Shown one piece after another: positions 1 to 11,723 of a stretch of 64,000 nucleotides of DNA (within the stretch, counting starts at the first letter, position 1; each line of letters begins with the position of its first letter). The notes below the pieces were generated by a model. It did no database searches and was not told the DNA's origin. It saw nothing but the letters and a program-made list of their open reading frames with translations. Both the position numbers and the translations under genes were made by a program. This DNA comes from Cryptomeria japonica (lineage: Eukaryota; Streptophyta; Pinopsida; Cupressales; Cupressaceae). The stretch lies in contig NC_081406.1 in NCBI RefSeq assembly GCF_030272615.1, forward strand, positions 235,207,922-235,271,921, written 5' to 3'.

Positions 1-2
1 CC

Positions 3-635
3 TTTTGAGGTAGTATCATCCAAACTCCTCCTTTTCACATATTTTGGTATTGTACTTCTACTAAAACCAAACTTAGATGACGGTGAATAAATTTGTCTTT
101 TTTGAGGCAATCTTTCATTTACTAAAGATGTCAACATCACTCTTCTTGAAATGGTCTTATCTATTGTTTGATATTTTTTACCAATGTTCACTAAACCTTT
201 CTTAACATTATCAACAATAGATTTTTGTAGCTGAGAAGTTTTCCTCTTTTGACTTGTTGTATCTATACCCAACGATTTCAGTGGATCTATTAAGTCTTTA
301 CGAGTAAGTACATTTGATAACAATTGAGCTTTCTCTAGTGTAGTATCAAGATTATTGAAATGAGGCATTATTTCTTTTGCACTTTTATTCATTGACCTCC
401 TTTTTGTATGTATAGGTTCTTCACTGAGACATTTCAACTTATTCACATCAATTTCAAGTAAATGATCTAAATTTTTATAAGAAATATTTCTCTTCACCTG
501 TTTAGCTAGATCCACAATATTCTCATCCATACCGGTGGTAGGAGGTAAGGAGCCTGACCCCTCTCCTTCAACCTCTATTGGTTTAACTTGGGAAAGCTCC
601 TCCCTATGTTCTTCAACATGTTTGTTTGCCTCAAC
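3..635 (-). CDS. Unidentified protein, partial, runs off the left edge
   Basis: The minus strand is open from 635 to the left edge of the window (about 211 codons). The first in-frame ATG is at 528-530, leaving 176 codons in the window, and an in-frame stop lies just upstream at 636-638. The predicted protein is hydrophilic and rich in Lys, Ser and Leu, with clusters such as LTRKDLIDPLKSLGI and RRVMLTSLVNERLPQKR that look helical and basic. I do not recognise a family. The length and ordinary amino-acid composition argue that it is, or recently was, coding. It could be a host exon or part of a DNA transposon, since the palindromic repeat array at 700-1575 lies directly 5' of it. No signal peptide or membrane segment is visible. 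Confidence 0.4.
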
Positions 636-789
636 TCACACTTGAGAACTTCCTTCTTCTCGAGACTGTTTTGCCCATAAATTAAGATGACAAAGAATAT
701 TTTTAATTCAATGAAATTCCAAGTATAATTTGAAACCAAATTTCCAAGTCATAATAAGACCTAGAAATATTATTTCAAAATACCTATGG

Positions 790-1575
790 ACTATTATGTC
801 ATATTTAAGACCTTTTATTGTATAACAGGTCCTAATATCACATATAATAGGTCCTAATATCTACATAATATAGGTCTTAAGGGGGCTCTTGAGTATAATG
901 TGAAATATGTTTGCATACATGGTCATATTAAGTCATATAATAGAACCTATTATGATATAATAGGTCTAATTATGTCATATTTAAGACCTATAATCACATA
1001 ATAAGTCGTAATATCACATAATAGGTCTTATTATGACTTAATATGACCACATATGCAAAAACATTCCACAATATACTTGACTCCCCTTAAGACCTATATT
1101 ATGTGATATTAGGACCTATTATGCAATTAAAGGTCTTAAATATGACATAAGTTGGAACCTATTATGAAATAATAGGTCTTATTATGACTTAATATGACCA
1201 TGTATGCAAAAACATTTCACATTATACTTGAGTCCCCTTAAGACCTATATTATGCAGATATTAGGACCTATTACATGTGATATTAGGACAAAAATTATGT
1301 GATAATAGTTCATTAATATCACATACATAATAGGCCCTAATATCGCATAATATAGGTCTTAAGGGGACTCAAGTATATAATGTGAATTGTTTTTGCATGC
1401 GTGGTCATATTAAGTCATAATAAGACCTATTATATCATAATAGGTTCTATTATGAAATATTTAAGACAAGTATTATCGCATATAATAGGTCCTAATATCA
1501 CATAATAGGTCCTAGTATAACATAATATAGGTTTTAAGGGGACTCAAGTATAATGTGAAATATTTTTGCATACAC
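790..1575. repeat. Array of about 80-bp repeats in alternating orientation (palindromic)
   Basis: Five copies of one unit can be read. Its core is TAGGTCTTAAGGGGACTC, then a TATAATGTGAAAT segment, then GCATACATGGTCATATTAAG. Copies lie forward at about 871-955, reverse at 1022-1098, reverse at 1172-1250, forward at 1352-1432 and forward (truncated) at 1528-1574. Between them are many copies of TAGGTCCTAATATCACATAA in both orientations. The block can fold into several long hairpins. No coding potential is seen. Dense short direct and inverted repeats of this kind are typical of subterminal regions of some DNA transposons or of satellite-like DNA; which applies cannot be decided here. Confidence 0.8.
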
Positions 1576-2551
1576 TTGAAAAAAAAGTAGAAACAATGTT
1601 TGTTTGAAAGTGTTCAATTGTTTTGATCATGCAAGCAAAAATCCTAGGGATGGTCGGGACAATAGTTGTTGAATCTCACTTGGGGGGTTACCCCAAACTA
1701 TGCAATTTAGAGAGGATACTTAGGTTCTTGACCCCACTGGTTCCCCTCCATGGCACTCACTTCTCTGGGGCAGCCAAGCACCAGTCCCCATGAAAACTCC
1801 CCATGGTGAACTTTGTATCTCTTTTAAGAACCGTATGTGTGTGAGCCAGTCTAGAGGTTTGACCTCCTGCCCCAACAACTAGAAGGTTTTGGGCTTCTAA
1901 AACAAAAAGGCACAAGTAAGGGCATCCATTCAGGTGGGCATAGATCCGGTGAGCTAATGTTGCTATGCCATTCCAACACCCATTGCTTGCACTTTTGTTA
2001 CAATCACTTTTATTTATAGTGGTTTGGAAGAGCTTGGCTTTAGCTTGTTACCACTTTGGATTGTTCCCTCTCAGCGAGCCTTAAGGGCTATTCGAGAGGG
2101 CACATACCCCTTTCTAAGGATAAAACAAAAAGAGCATATTGATCAAGACACAAAAGACAAGTTTGTTAATTTTAGAGCACCAATTGAAGTGTTTGCTAAA
2201 TTATAAAGACACTTGGTTTCAAAATCTAAATTAAATTATATATTTATGGAGTATCTAAAATAAATTATAAATTATAAATGGGAAAGAGAGGGGTCCTAAA
2301 GATCTATATTTTAAATTAAAACCATGATCTATTATAAATGGACTTAAGGGGGGAGAGAAAATGTCAATTGAACAACAAGAAAGTTAATGGAATTTGAAAT
2401 GCAAATAGACATATTATTTTAAATTAAAACAAAATTATTTTTAATTAAAACAAGATTATTTTTAATTAAAACAAGGTTATTTTTAATCCTACCATTTTCA
2501 ATTTATTTAATAAAAATAAAATCATTTAGAATTAATTAAGAGAATTATTAT
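1576..2551. other. No gene recognised
   Basis: About 1 kb without a convincing gene. A 60-codon frame at 2024-2206 lacks an ATG start and shows no recognisable domain. From 2210 onward the sequence is AT-rich with tandem blocks of TTTTAATTAAAACAAG (about 2420-2490). Confidence 0.5.
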
Positions 2552-2569
2552 ATATCTTAAATCCTTTCC

Positions 2570-2638
2570 GAATAACATCTAGATTGGTTCACGGGAGCAG
2601 TGTCTAACATTTTTGAATAACATCCCGATTGGATCACG
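2570..2638 (+). repeat. Two 24-bp direct repeats in the LINE 5' region
   Basis: GAATAACATCTAGATTGG continuing to 2593 recurs as GAATAACATCCCGATTGG continuing to 2638, with a 45-bp period. The pair lies about 260-325 bp upstream of the first LINE frame. Short repeats in a LINE 5' leader could be promoter elements; this is inference only. Confidence 0.5.
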
Positions 2639-2894
2639 TAGTTTTTGAAATGGTAGCATAGCTTACAAAACCTCTTTCCTAGGTCAAGCTCTCTCATCTC
2701 CCAACAACATCCCTTTGGGTCCGTGTCACTCTAAAAGCTGGAATCAACTATAGTCAGGGCGAAAATCTTCTCACAGTTGGCAAAGGCCGTGAAGCAACGG
2801 TAATAAGAACAACTATCCTCTTCGCCCTTCAAAGTATCATTGGCAGATGTGGATTTTCCCAAATCTAAGAAGTCTCTATTGGGTGTGAATTGAG

Positions 2895-4468
2895 ATGGGA
2901 AAATGTCCCAAGATATCCTTTCTAGATGCCACGCTAGAGCTCCAAATCAGGACACTGAGAAAGTATGCATTGATTGGTAAGTTCAGTTTGTTCTCCCCCA
3001 GTTCCGATCTTTTAAATTTATGGGCCCAAAAACTATGGTCGGGTTTAGATCCAATATTCTATCGCAATCAAGCCTCTAGTTTTTTTATTGCTACTTTTCA
3101 TTCTAATTCTTCCATAGATTTAGTTCACAAACATAAAGGATGGTTCTTCAAAGGGTTTGGGCTTTTCACCATGTTGTGGCACCTAAAATTTGACCCCAAA
3201 AGTTCTGATATCAAATTTGCCCCAATTTGGATTTCCTTACCAGACCTCCCTCTTGAATATAGGGAGCTAGACCTATTAGAGATTCTGGCAAATAAATTGG
3301 GTATCTTCATAAGACATGATCTTATTCCATTTCAGAATCCTCATCTCACCAATAGGGCTTGCCTCCTCTGTGACTTATCTAAGTCATTGGCCAGATCAGT
3401 CCTTCTCACTTCTTCCTTTGGAAGATGTTCACATATCATTCTATTGGATGACCTAGAAATAGTTAATGGACATGTGGAATGCCTAGGTCATTTGACAAGG
3501 GGATGTATGGAGGAGGATTGCAAAATCAATATGGTTTGTGAGGACCAATCCTCTGAAGCTCACCAATGTAAAATCCATCAAAATAAAGTTTCCCCATTTT
3601 AATGTAAATCTCAGCCCATCCCTCTCTAATCAGTGAATCATCCCCAGGAGGGGGGATTGGACTTGGAGATTTGGTCAATAAGGGAATATGTCCATAGGAA
3701 TTGTTATGTCAGGCAAAAGAGTACCCTATAGTAACCTCCAACTTAAGTGATCGCAAGGATCCACTTCTTCCATTGCAAAAAGTGGAATTCAGTTGCTCTA
3801 ATGTGAGACAATAGTGGAATAACTATCATAGAATCATAAGGGTTGAAATTTTTATCCCCAGATCCCTGGATATGGCCTTTCCCTCTGATATAAGCTTGGA
3901 CACAATTTTAGATATTTTGAGGGCGAGAGCTAGCAATAGAAATAAGCCCAACAAGGGTTTTGTAGGTTTACTTTCCCTTCCAAAAGATAAGCTTCAGATG
4001 GTGAATAGACCAAGTATTCAAGTTGTGTATGTTGAGCAACCTGGTTTGAGGAAATACAACAAAGAAAAGGATCATATGCAAGCTCAGGTAGTCATCCAAC
4101 AGTATACTACAAAAGGGCCTATCAAGTTCACAAATGGGTTTGGCAAGCCTAAAATTCAATCATTAATAATTGCTTCAGATCCTCCAAGATGTCCCCACAT
4201 GTCCCCTAAAGAGATTAGGATTTCTCCACTAGATAGTAAGAAGGAAGTTCTTTTTCACTTTAAAGCTCCAATGTTATGGGATTCACAATGTAAAATCATT
4301 GAAGATCAAATTCACAGGGTTGTTTTAATATTTGTTGATGAACAACTGGCACGAGAATCTTATAATCTAGGGATAGAGGACCTTCTCCTAATCTATGATA
4401 ATATCACATCAAAGAACAAGATTAAGGCGGATTCCAATAGCTTCTTTCCATTGTTGCAAGACATTTGA
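2895..4468 (+). pseudogene. LINE ORF1-like protein (nucleic-acid binding), broken
   Basis: The first frame, 2895-3602 (235 codons), shows the DUF4283-like pattern seen in plant L1 ORF1 proteins: a WAQKLWSGLDPIF segment near residues 43-55, aromatic-rich PIWISLPDLPLEY at about 110-122 and a C-terminal Cys/His stretch (VECLGHLTRGC, about 194-204) in the place of the zinc knuckle. A second frame, 3872-4468 (198 codons), probably derives from the same ORF1 C-terminal half; the 270 bp between them contain stops. ORF1 proteins of this kind bind the LINE RNA. The first frame has an ATG at 2895 preceded by stops. The frames are separated by mutation, so no functional protein is expected. Confidence 0.65.
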
Positions 4469-4737
4469 CTTCTGGAGCAGGATCAGGAGCAACTTTCACC
4501 AGATCTCCTCTTGGTAACCTCTCAAGATCAACAAGTCATCCCAACCTTAGAACCCTCAATATATTAAACAAGATCCAAAACTCCAAAACATAGTCTAAAA
4601 CCTAAAGAAAAGGTAGGTAGGCCACCAAAAAAGAAGAGACTCATAAGAAAGATGAATGAGGAAATTAATGCAGGTCTACAATCAACTCTAGGGGACAAAC
4701 TAGATTTGAGGAGAGTGAGTCACTGTCCGAGTTGTCA

Positions 4738-5450
4738 ATGAGGATAATAGCATGGAATATCAAGCATATTAATGCCCTTGAAAAAAGATGCCTCATCAAA
4801 TATTAATTTGAGAATTGTGGGGCAAATATTGTTCTTATTCAAGAAACAAAATTATCAGACAATAAAGATGATCAGGTATTGAGAAAATGCTAGCAGCAAA
4901 ACTATTCTTCTTCGCAAGCCATTGGGGCCTCTAGGGGATTAGCCATATTATAGAATTCAAATGTGGGAAATATTTTAATTAGAGCAACAATGACAAATTT
5001 AATTCACAGTTCAGTTCAAACTCCCAGGGTTTTTTTAAAACTTATAGTAGTATACGGTCCAACTTCAAAAATAGGGAAGAAGGCAGTTTGGGACATCATT
5101 GCACAAATTTCCTTTAGCTTTCCCCTAGACCCCTTTGTTTTAAGGGGGGAATTTAATGCTATTCTGTCTTCTCAAGATAAGACTGGGGGCATCATCCCTC
5201 CTCCAAAAAGTATGCAAGATTTTAATAATTTTGTCTCTAACTTTATACTAAAAGATTGCATCCCCATTAATGGCTCCTTTACTTGGACAAATAGAAGAAA
5301 GGGTTTTACACATATAGTAGAGTGCCTTGACAAATTTTTTGTTAACTCCAACTAGATATCAACTTTTGGAATCCCAAATTCCATAATTTTACCTCTTTTA
5401 GGGTCTGACCACTTTTCTCTTAGATTGAAGTCCCACTCATCCCTTTTGTG
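4738..5450 (+). pseudogene. LINE endonuclease domain (APE type), broken
   Basis: The frame starts with ATG at 4738 (MRIIAWNIKHINALEKRCLI), the standard beginning of plant L1 ORF2. It then gives an IQETKL motif (the catalytic Glu region), VVYGPT, LRGEFNAIL (normally GDFNAIL, so the Asp has become Glu), NGSFTWTNRR, ECLDKFFVN and finally GSDHFSLRL, the conserved C-terminal SDH motif. This domain nicks target DNA to prime reverse transcription. In-frame stops occur three times before 4963, once at 5353-5355 and once near 5448, so the domain is inactive. Confidence 0.85.
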
Positions 5451-5554
5451 AGGAAGGGCAAGCCATCTTTTAAATTGTAGAAGATGTGGATCAAATATTT
5501 CTCCTTCCTACATTCTATACTACACATGCCCACCCCCTACCCCCTGATAGCTCT

Positions 5555-5641
5555 CCCTTCCTTCCTTCCCCTACCCACCCTACTGAGAAACTTCCTTCCC
5601 TATTTGGGGTGGGAAGAGGATAGAGAAGTGGGAGGAAGGGA
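5555..5641. repeat. Pyrimidine/purine inverted block inside the LINE
   Basis: A pyrimidine-rich arm (CCCTTCCTTCCTTCCCC onward, 5555-5580) is followed by a purine-rich, roughly complementary arm (GGGGTGGGAAGAGG onward, 5606-5641). It sits in the linker between endonuclease and reverse transcriptase, where plant L1 proteins normally have ordinary coding sequence. It is probably a local expansion or small insertion. Confidence 0.5.
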
Positions 5642-5731
5642 AAGAAAAGTAGGAAAGTTGGAATTAATCTACCCGCCCTACTACTCCTGCAGAAATGGTG
5701 GGTTGAGGCACCTTTTATATAAGGTAGTCGG

Positions 5732-7863
5732 ATGTTTCAGTTTTGTAAAAAGTTCCAATGGTTGAAATTAAAAATTAAAGAGTGGAATACATCCTCTTTC
5801 CAAAACATCTTCCAAGGCAAGAGTCAAATTGAAAATAAGCTCAAAGACTTAAATGTTCTCATAATCCAAAATGGAATAGACCAGAACACTTATAAGCAGC
5901 AAAAGGAACTAAATGCCCATCTCCAAGAAATACTAGCTAGAGAGGAATTATTCTGGAATCAAAATTACAGAGAAATATGGCTCAAGGAAGGGGATAGAAA
6001 AATAAAATATTTCTATGCCTCGGTCGAAATGAGTAGACCTCACAACCTAATTCAACAAATACAGAATGGAGAGGGTAATATCATAGTGGATGTAGACAAG
6101 ATACAACAAGAAGCACTATCCTTCTTCTCAACCCTATTCACAAATGGGGCTCCTGATGGGAAAAAGATTAGGCAAAAATCAGAGTCTATTCTACAACATA
6201 TACCTCACTCAATCAATGAACAAGATAATCAGTTTCTCTTGAAACTGTTTACTCTAGATGAAATTAGACATACTGTATTCTTTATGCATCAAGATAAATC
6301 CCCAAGTCCTGATGGTTTCCCCACCCTCTTCTTTCAATAATGCTAGAGTTTTATGGGCTCAAACATCTGGAAGGTAGTAGAGGAATCAAGAAAACATGGA
6401 AAAATGCTGACTCAATTCAACACTACTCTCATAGTTCTCATCCCTAAGATGCAAAATCCTTTATCCTTTATATATTTCAGACCTATATCCCTATGTAATA
6501 TGATATATAAAATCATCACGAAAGCCATCTCCTTAAGGATGGTTCACCTTATTCCCAGGATCATCTCAAAACAACAAGGAGGTTTTTCTCAGGGCAGAGA
6601 AACCTCAAAAGGGGTGATGGTGGTTCATGAAATAGTTCACACAATCATGGAACATAAAATTGAAGCAATGATTATCAAACTAGATATGCTAAAGGCTTAT
6701 GCCTGAGTAAACTAGAATTTGTTGTATCTAGTCCTTATTAAATTTGGGTTTTCCATAGGTTGGAGCAAATGGATACTTTCCTGCATCTTGGGTGCAAAGT
6801 TCTCAGCTTTGTTGAATGGATCCCCAGTGGGTTTTTTCTCATCCTCACAAGGAGTGAGACAAGGAGATCCTTTGTCTACATCTCTCTTCATCATTATGGC
6901 AGAAGCTTTAAGCAGAAGGATTTCGGCCAGCCAGAAGTCCTCATTATGGAAGGGGATTAACATTCCCCAATTTCAACTTGTCCTCACTCACTGCCTCTTT
7001 GTTGATGATACAATTCTATTTGTAGCTGCTTTGGTTAAAGTGGCCAAGATCATCAAGGATATCATTTCATCATATTGTGAAGTATTTGGTCAAAAAGTTA
7101 GTGAGGCAAAATCAGAAGTTTTTTATTTCACTACTCTCCCATCTTGTCAAAAAAATTGATTAGTACCTTAGGATTCAAGCAGGACAAACATCCCTATAAG
7201 TATTTGGGTATCCCTTTGTTTCCAGGTGTAAACAATAATCAGTACTGGGATTCTATCATTTCAACTATTAAAAACAAAATGGATTCTTCGAAGAATAATT
7301 GGTTATCACTTGCTGGGAGAATACTACTGATCAAGTCAGTGTTCTCTACCATCCCTAATTACATCATGTCAGTGCTACCAATGCCATCTAAAATAAGAAA
7401 CATTCTTCAATCTCACCTCAAGAAATTCTTATGGCAAGGAAACAAAGAGGCCAAAAATAAAATTCACCTTTTAGCTTGGGAAAAGGTATGTGTTCCAAAA
7501 AGAATTGGTGGAGCAGGCATTCCAAATTTTGAAGACAAAAATTTTGCACTTGGTGCAAAACTAGTATGGAAAATCTATGGCAATCCCTCATCCATATGGG
7601 CATCTATTATTAGAAGAAAGTACCTGGAATCCAATGAACCTAAAAGGATCTCTACTCTTGTCAATCCTCCCAAAGGATCAATAATGTGGAACTTCATTGT
7701 GGGATGTAGAAAGTTTATCCTACCAAATCTAGCTTGGGTAGTTCACAATGGTAGGTTAGCAAGATTTTGGGAAGATCCTTGGAACAATTCTCTTGCTTTA
7801 ATCAACATCCAGGGTTTAGATGACATTAAGAAATGTTTGCAACCAGTGGGGTTGTTTGGTTAA
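5732..7863 (+). pseudogene. LINE reverse transcriptase domain, broken
   Basis: One frame runs from 5732 to 7159 with stops near 6338 and 6704, then coding shifts by one frame and continues 7144-7863. Motifs in order: FQFCKKFQWLKLKIKEWN; a REIWLKEGDRKIKYFYA block; DKSPSPDGFP; FRPISLCNMIYKIITKAI; IIKLDMLKAY (motif A, catalytic Asp present); GVRQGDPLS (motif B); LFVDDTILF (motif C, both Asp present); YKYLGIPLF; and WQGNKEAKNKIHLLAWEKVC (thumb). This enzyme copies LINE RNA at the nicked target. The order and motifs are those of plant L1 ORF2. Catalytic residues are intact but the frame is not. Confidence 0.92.
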
Positions 7864-8016
7864 GGGCTATTTTTATATCACTTTGGTCAAAGGAAAGCCC
7901 AAAGAAAAATGGAAATCTTTTTCACATTTTCTAGTTCCACTGCTCCAAATTCAGAAACTACATGCAACTTTAGAAAGGAGGTAGATCTTCTTCAAAGATA
8001 AGGATGACAGAATGGT

Positions 8017-8283
8017 TTGGACTCCATCAAAATTAGGAGCTTACATAGTCAAAGATGGTTTGAAATTCCTCTCAAATCAGGACCTTATTGTGTGCCTTGT
8101 ATTGAAGGATCGCATCTTGACAAGCGACAGATTGGCAATACTAAAAATTGCCAACCTTTCAATTGCATTTTATGCAACTCATGCATTGAAACATTAGATC
8201 ATCTCCTCTTACAATGTGAAGTAGCACAAGAATGTTGGAAGTGGCTACTCCACAAACTAGATTGGTCTTCCCCCATGCAATAG
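8017..8283 (+). pseudogene. LINE zinc-binding domain (zf-RVT), broken
   Basis: The frame at 8017-8283 ends in CILCNSCIETLDHLLLQCE (C-x2-C, H, C) followed by AQECWKWLL, the signature of the zinc-binding region that follows plant LINE reverse transcriptase. A neighbouring frame (8012 onward) holds the start of the same domain (VWTPSKLGAYIVKDGLKFL), so there is at least one frame change within it. Confidence 0.75.
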
Positions 8284-8572
8284 TCGGTCTCAGAGGTTTT
8301 TGAAGCTTGGCCTTCACTTTATTAGGAGTCCTTCTTTGTAGTCATTTGGGAAATTGCCCCAATAGTCTTGATTTGGAATATTTGGTGGGAAAGAAACAAA
8401 AGAGTATTTAGAAAATAAGTAAATAAGTTGGCTGATATGAAGCTCAGAATTGAGTCTTCAATCTTAGAAGTAGTGAATGCATGCACACCTGAAAAGAAAT
8501 AATTAAGTTCACTTTTCTCCTTGTGGGATGACAAAGTGAAAATCCATTAAGCTTCCATTCAAGGGGAGCCTA

Positions 8573-9112
8573 ATGTGTAATCAAATAGCCAGAATTGACA
8601 GAAAGGAAATCAGATGGCAACCCCCCACGGGCAATTTTTACAAATTAAATTTTGATGGTGCAGCTCGTGGGAATCCAGGAACTTCAGGTATCAGTCGTGT
8701 CATCGGAAACCAAGAGGGTAATATAATAGTAGTAGGCTATGAAAGGATCCCAAATGGATCTAATAATATTGCAGAAGCAAAGGCTCTCCTCCTAGGTATC
8801 AAGTGAGCAATCAAATTCAAAGCCTGCAATCTAATTATTGAAGGAGATTCCCAAAATATTTTATCCGCTCTCCTAAAGAAACGAACTCGCAATTGGCAAG
8901 TAGTTTACATTATTCAGGAGGCCATAGAATTAATTCCTTCATTAGTTCCTTATCAAATAGTTCACTGTTATAGAGAAGCTAACAAAGTGGCAGATATTTT
9001 GGCAAACTTGGGTTGTGATCAAGACCTAAAGAAAGTGGTGTTGTTGCATCAGGAATTCCAAGCAATCAAATCCCTCAAGGATAATTGTAGATTGGGACTT
9101 GTCATAAATTGA
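8573..9112 (+). pseudogene. LINE RNase H domain, broken by one stop
   Basis: The frame reads YKLNFDGAARGNPG (first catalytic Asp), NNIAEAKALLLGI (Glu), one in-frame TGA at 8804-8806, then LIIEGDSQNIL (Asp) and NKVADILANLG (C-terminal Asp), and ends with TGA at 9110-9112. Presence of RNase H after zf-RVT places the element in the RNase H-bearing plant L1 group. Apart from the single stop this is the best-preserved part of the element. Confidence 0.88.
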
Positions 9113-11183
9113 TCATCCCTTTATTAATCCATTGATTGTTTGATTGTAGATTAGGCAGAGCGAGATTTCATATCAATAAGTCATACTCAAACTTTTCTCA
9201 AAATAGGATGGATCTCAATTGCTCCTTCACATTGTAAACTATTCTACTACTCAGGCACACGTATGTGAGGATTGGCTCAAGCTTCAACTTATCCCTTGCC
9301 TTCCGCATATTTTATTGCCAGGTTGATTGTTCAGTTGCTCTCAGATCAGGTATGAGTGTTGGTTTGGTGTCATGTAGGTAAATCTCATAGGAGTCATTTG
9401 CATAGATGAAGTACACTATTCGGAGATCTCAACTCGTTGGTATATATTATTTTAGTGCAATTCACTTGGCATGGCAAAGGATTATGTGGCACCATCTTAA
9501 CCCATACTTGGTACAATGTCAAGTTGGATGGATGAGCTTAGTTTCAAATTGATGTAAATCTACACGAGTTGAAGTTATGTCAGTCATTTTAATGGATTTT
9601 TCACCCTTTTTAAGAAAGGAATGGTGGCTTAAAGGGCTTCTAATCATCACAGGCTCATTATTGATTGTCGATGATTTGAGGGCGGTAGTAAATGGGTTGT
9701 ACATCCCCGCCAAGTGTAGGTCATTACAAGATTCAACCTCAAGCTCCTCACACGTTTTAGGCGGTTTGTAAAGTTTTGCACATGGGAACTCTATTGAAAT
9801 ACGGGGACTCAAAGAAGCTCTGTACCTATTTTCTCAGACTCTTTGGAACCAGTCTTGTGGATAGTCCTCTGTCTCATTTCAAATTTATTCCTCTTCTCAT
9901 TGGGATTCTTGATCAAGGGTGGCGTGCAGTAGCTCTGGGTGTCCAATCTCTTCATCATGGTGAATTGCATTCGGTTGGGGGTGCTAACTGCTCTGTCAAT
10001 TCATGGTGCATAGAATCCATCTTCAGAGGAATCCCAATGAACCATTGCGGTTTGCACACGTCCATCTAATCAACATGTCAGATACATTTTCAATCCCAAA
10101 TAATTTCTTAGAATGGGCAGTGAAAATGATTATTGGGGAATGTTGGATTGTTGCAAACCCAGTTGCTCCTTCTAGCTCCGTCACATCCAGATTTGCTTCC
10201 AATTTTATGGATTTATGTCACTTGAGGGACCTCACAAATGTAGTAATTGGAGCATTTGTACATTCCTTTGCATTTAATTGGGAGGAAGTGAATCTTCAAT
10301 TAGATAATTATGCTCAGTCCAGTGGAGATTTGTGGTGGGGTGGCTTCCAAAATAAGGATTTTTTGGGGGTTGACTCCGCCCCTAGATCAGTGTTCATATC
10401 CTTCATTCCTGGTCTGCAGTTCTCCTCTCCTCACCCCTTCCTAGCCTAGGTTCAACAATTCGCTTGGCTAATTGGGGAACCACTGCGGTCGATCCTAATT
10501 GCGAAATTTATGGCAGTCTAGTTTTTGAGAGAATTTGCAGTGATAGACTTTTTTGGGAATGGTAATTCCTTCCCTCAACCAAGCGAAGCTACTACCTCTC
10601 TCAAATCCAAAATTTCACAGTGAGTTGTCTTGTTCTTAAATTTTGTGGGGTCTATTCCTATAGTGGAGGTGCCTCGACTACTTTTTGGTGGTGTGGGCAG
10701 ATTCAAGATTATGCTTTCCTGCAAGTAATTTTGCACGGGGGATGTGACCTGACGTGATGGGTTGTAGTGGGGTGGATTCATTGATATATCCTCGCAGTGG
10801 ACACTCTAAGTCAGTGTTTTTGCTAGTCAGAACTTTGGAATTCCCATAAGCTCTTCTTTTTGCCAGTGGCCGATTGTGCATATAATTTCTCTCCCGATCA
10901 TGATAGATGCCAGAGGTTGTCCCAATACCTCCTCTTAGTTCAATCTTTGTAGCTCAAGATCTAGTGCTATTTCCTCATGTATTGGATCTGCTTTTAATAT
11001 AATATCTTTGTGTAACTATTAGTCATTTTTTTGTCTTGTATGGCTTATTCTCGACCTCTTATCATGGAGGTTTTTTATTGTAACTCGGTGGGTTAGTCAT
11101 TTTGAGCCCTGCCACCTTTTTGTAGTCTCTCCTTTATTATAATTAATATATTATAGGCCATGGCTTTTTTGCCTAGAAAAAAA
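9113..11183 (+). other. Long 3' segment of LINE 1 after RNase H
   Basis: About 2.07 kb separate the RNase H stop from the terminal A run. It contains moderately long open stretches (for example 9776-10069 and 10003-10449) but no domain I recognise. The last 100 bp (GTAGTCTCTCCTTTATTATAA onward) look like a typical plant LINE 3' end. Most plant L1 elements have a shorter 3' UTR, so part of this may be a decayed coding segment or an insertion. The second LINE in the window also has a tail of more than 2 kb in this place. Confidence 0.5.
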
Positions 11184-11684
11184 AATTATTATTTAAAATA
11201 ATTTTCATAAAAAATATAACATAAAAATAATTAACTAATACTATCAAATAAACATAATTTTTGGTACGTAATACATATAAAAATAAATAAAAATACATAC
11301 TTGCATCATAATATCTTTGCCTTCTTTGTTCTCGATATCTCTATTCTATTTTGGGTGAATAATTCCTTGAAATCTTATTTTGCCTTCTCTTCTTGTTCCC
11401 CATGCTTTTAAAATAACCTTCAAATATCTTCAAATCATTGCCCTCAAAATAACTTTCAAATGTCTTATTTCATTCAAAAATGTGAATTGTTTTGATCATT
11501 TGTGTGTAAGAAAATGAAAAAAATATGTATATTTATTTGACATAGTAAATTGTTAAAAAAAAGGAAATTTGGGTCTGCTGGCATTCGAATGAATGTCGGT
11601 TGTTACAAAAGGTTAGGGTCATTCAAACCAAGGTATTATATGAATGTTTGTGCCATTCTTTCTTCCAGGGGGTTCGAACGAAAG

Positions 11685-11723
11685 GGGGTTTGAATGAAGC
11701 AAAACCCCCTTCGTTCAAACCCC
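11685..11723. repeat. 14-bp inverted repeat (foldback)
   Basis: GGGGTTTGAATGAA at 11685-11698 pairs with TTCGTTCAAACCCC at 11710-11723 (one mismatch) across an 11-base spacer. Related TTCGAACGAA-type words flank it (11672-11682 and 11724-11736), making a wider imperfect palindrome. It could be the core of a small foldback element; no ends are recognisable. Confidence 0.6.

Larger units (their letters stand above)
2552..11183 (+). mobile_element. Degraded L1-type LINE retrotransposon with RNase H (LINE 1)
   Basis: A plus-strand non-LTR retrotransposon with domains in the plant L1 order: ORF1-like protein (2895-4468), apurinic endonuclease (4738-5450), reverse transcriptase (5732-7863), zinc-binding domain (8017-8283) and RNase H (8573-9112). 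A tail of about 2 kb follows and ends in GCCATGGCTTTTTTGCC and a run of A at about 11177-11185. The sequence AATTATTAT occurs just before the proposed start (2543-2551) and just after the A run (11184-11192); it may be a 9-bp target-site duplication, but it is AT-rich and weak evidence. The element is dead: the frames carry many stops and at least two frame changes. The 5' boundary is therefore uncertain by perhaps 100 bp. Confidence 0.85.

Noticed and set aside
700-1575. CRISPR-like array
   Set aside because: Repeats alternate in orientation, units are long and diverged, and the context is a plant nuclear genome.
2024-2206. 60-codon frame before LINE 1
   Set aside because: No ATG start, no domain, and surrounded by noncoding sequence.
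10003-10449. 148-codon frame in the LINE 1 tail as a host gene
   Set aside because: Start is embedded in the LINE tail, there is no recognisable domain, and neighbouring frames are equally open. Kept only as part of the long-tail observation.
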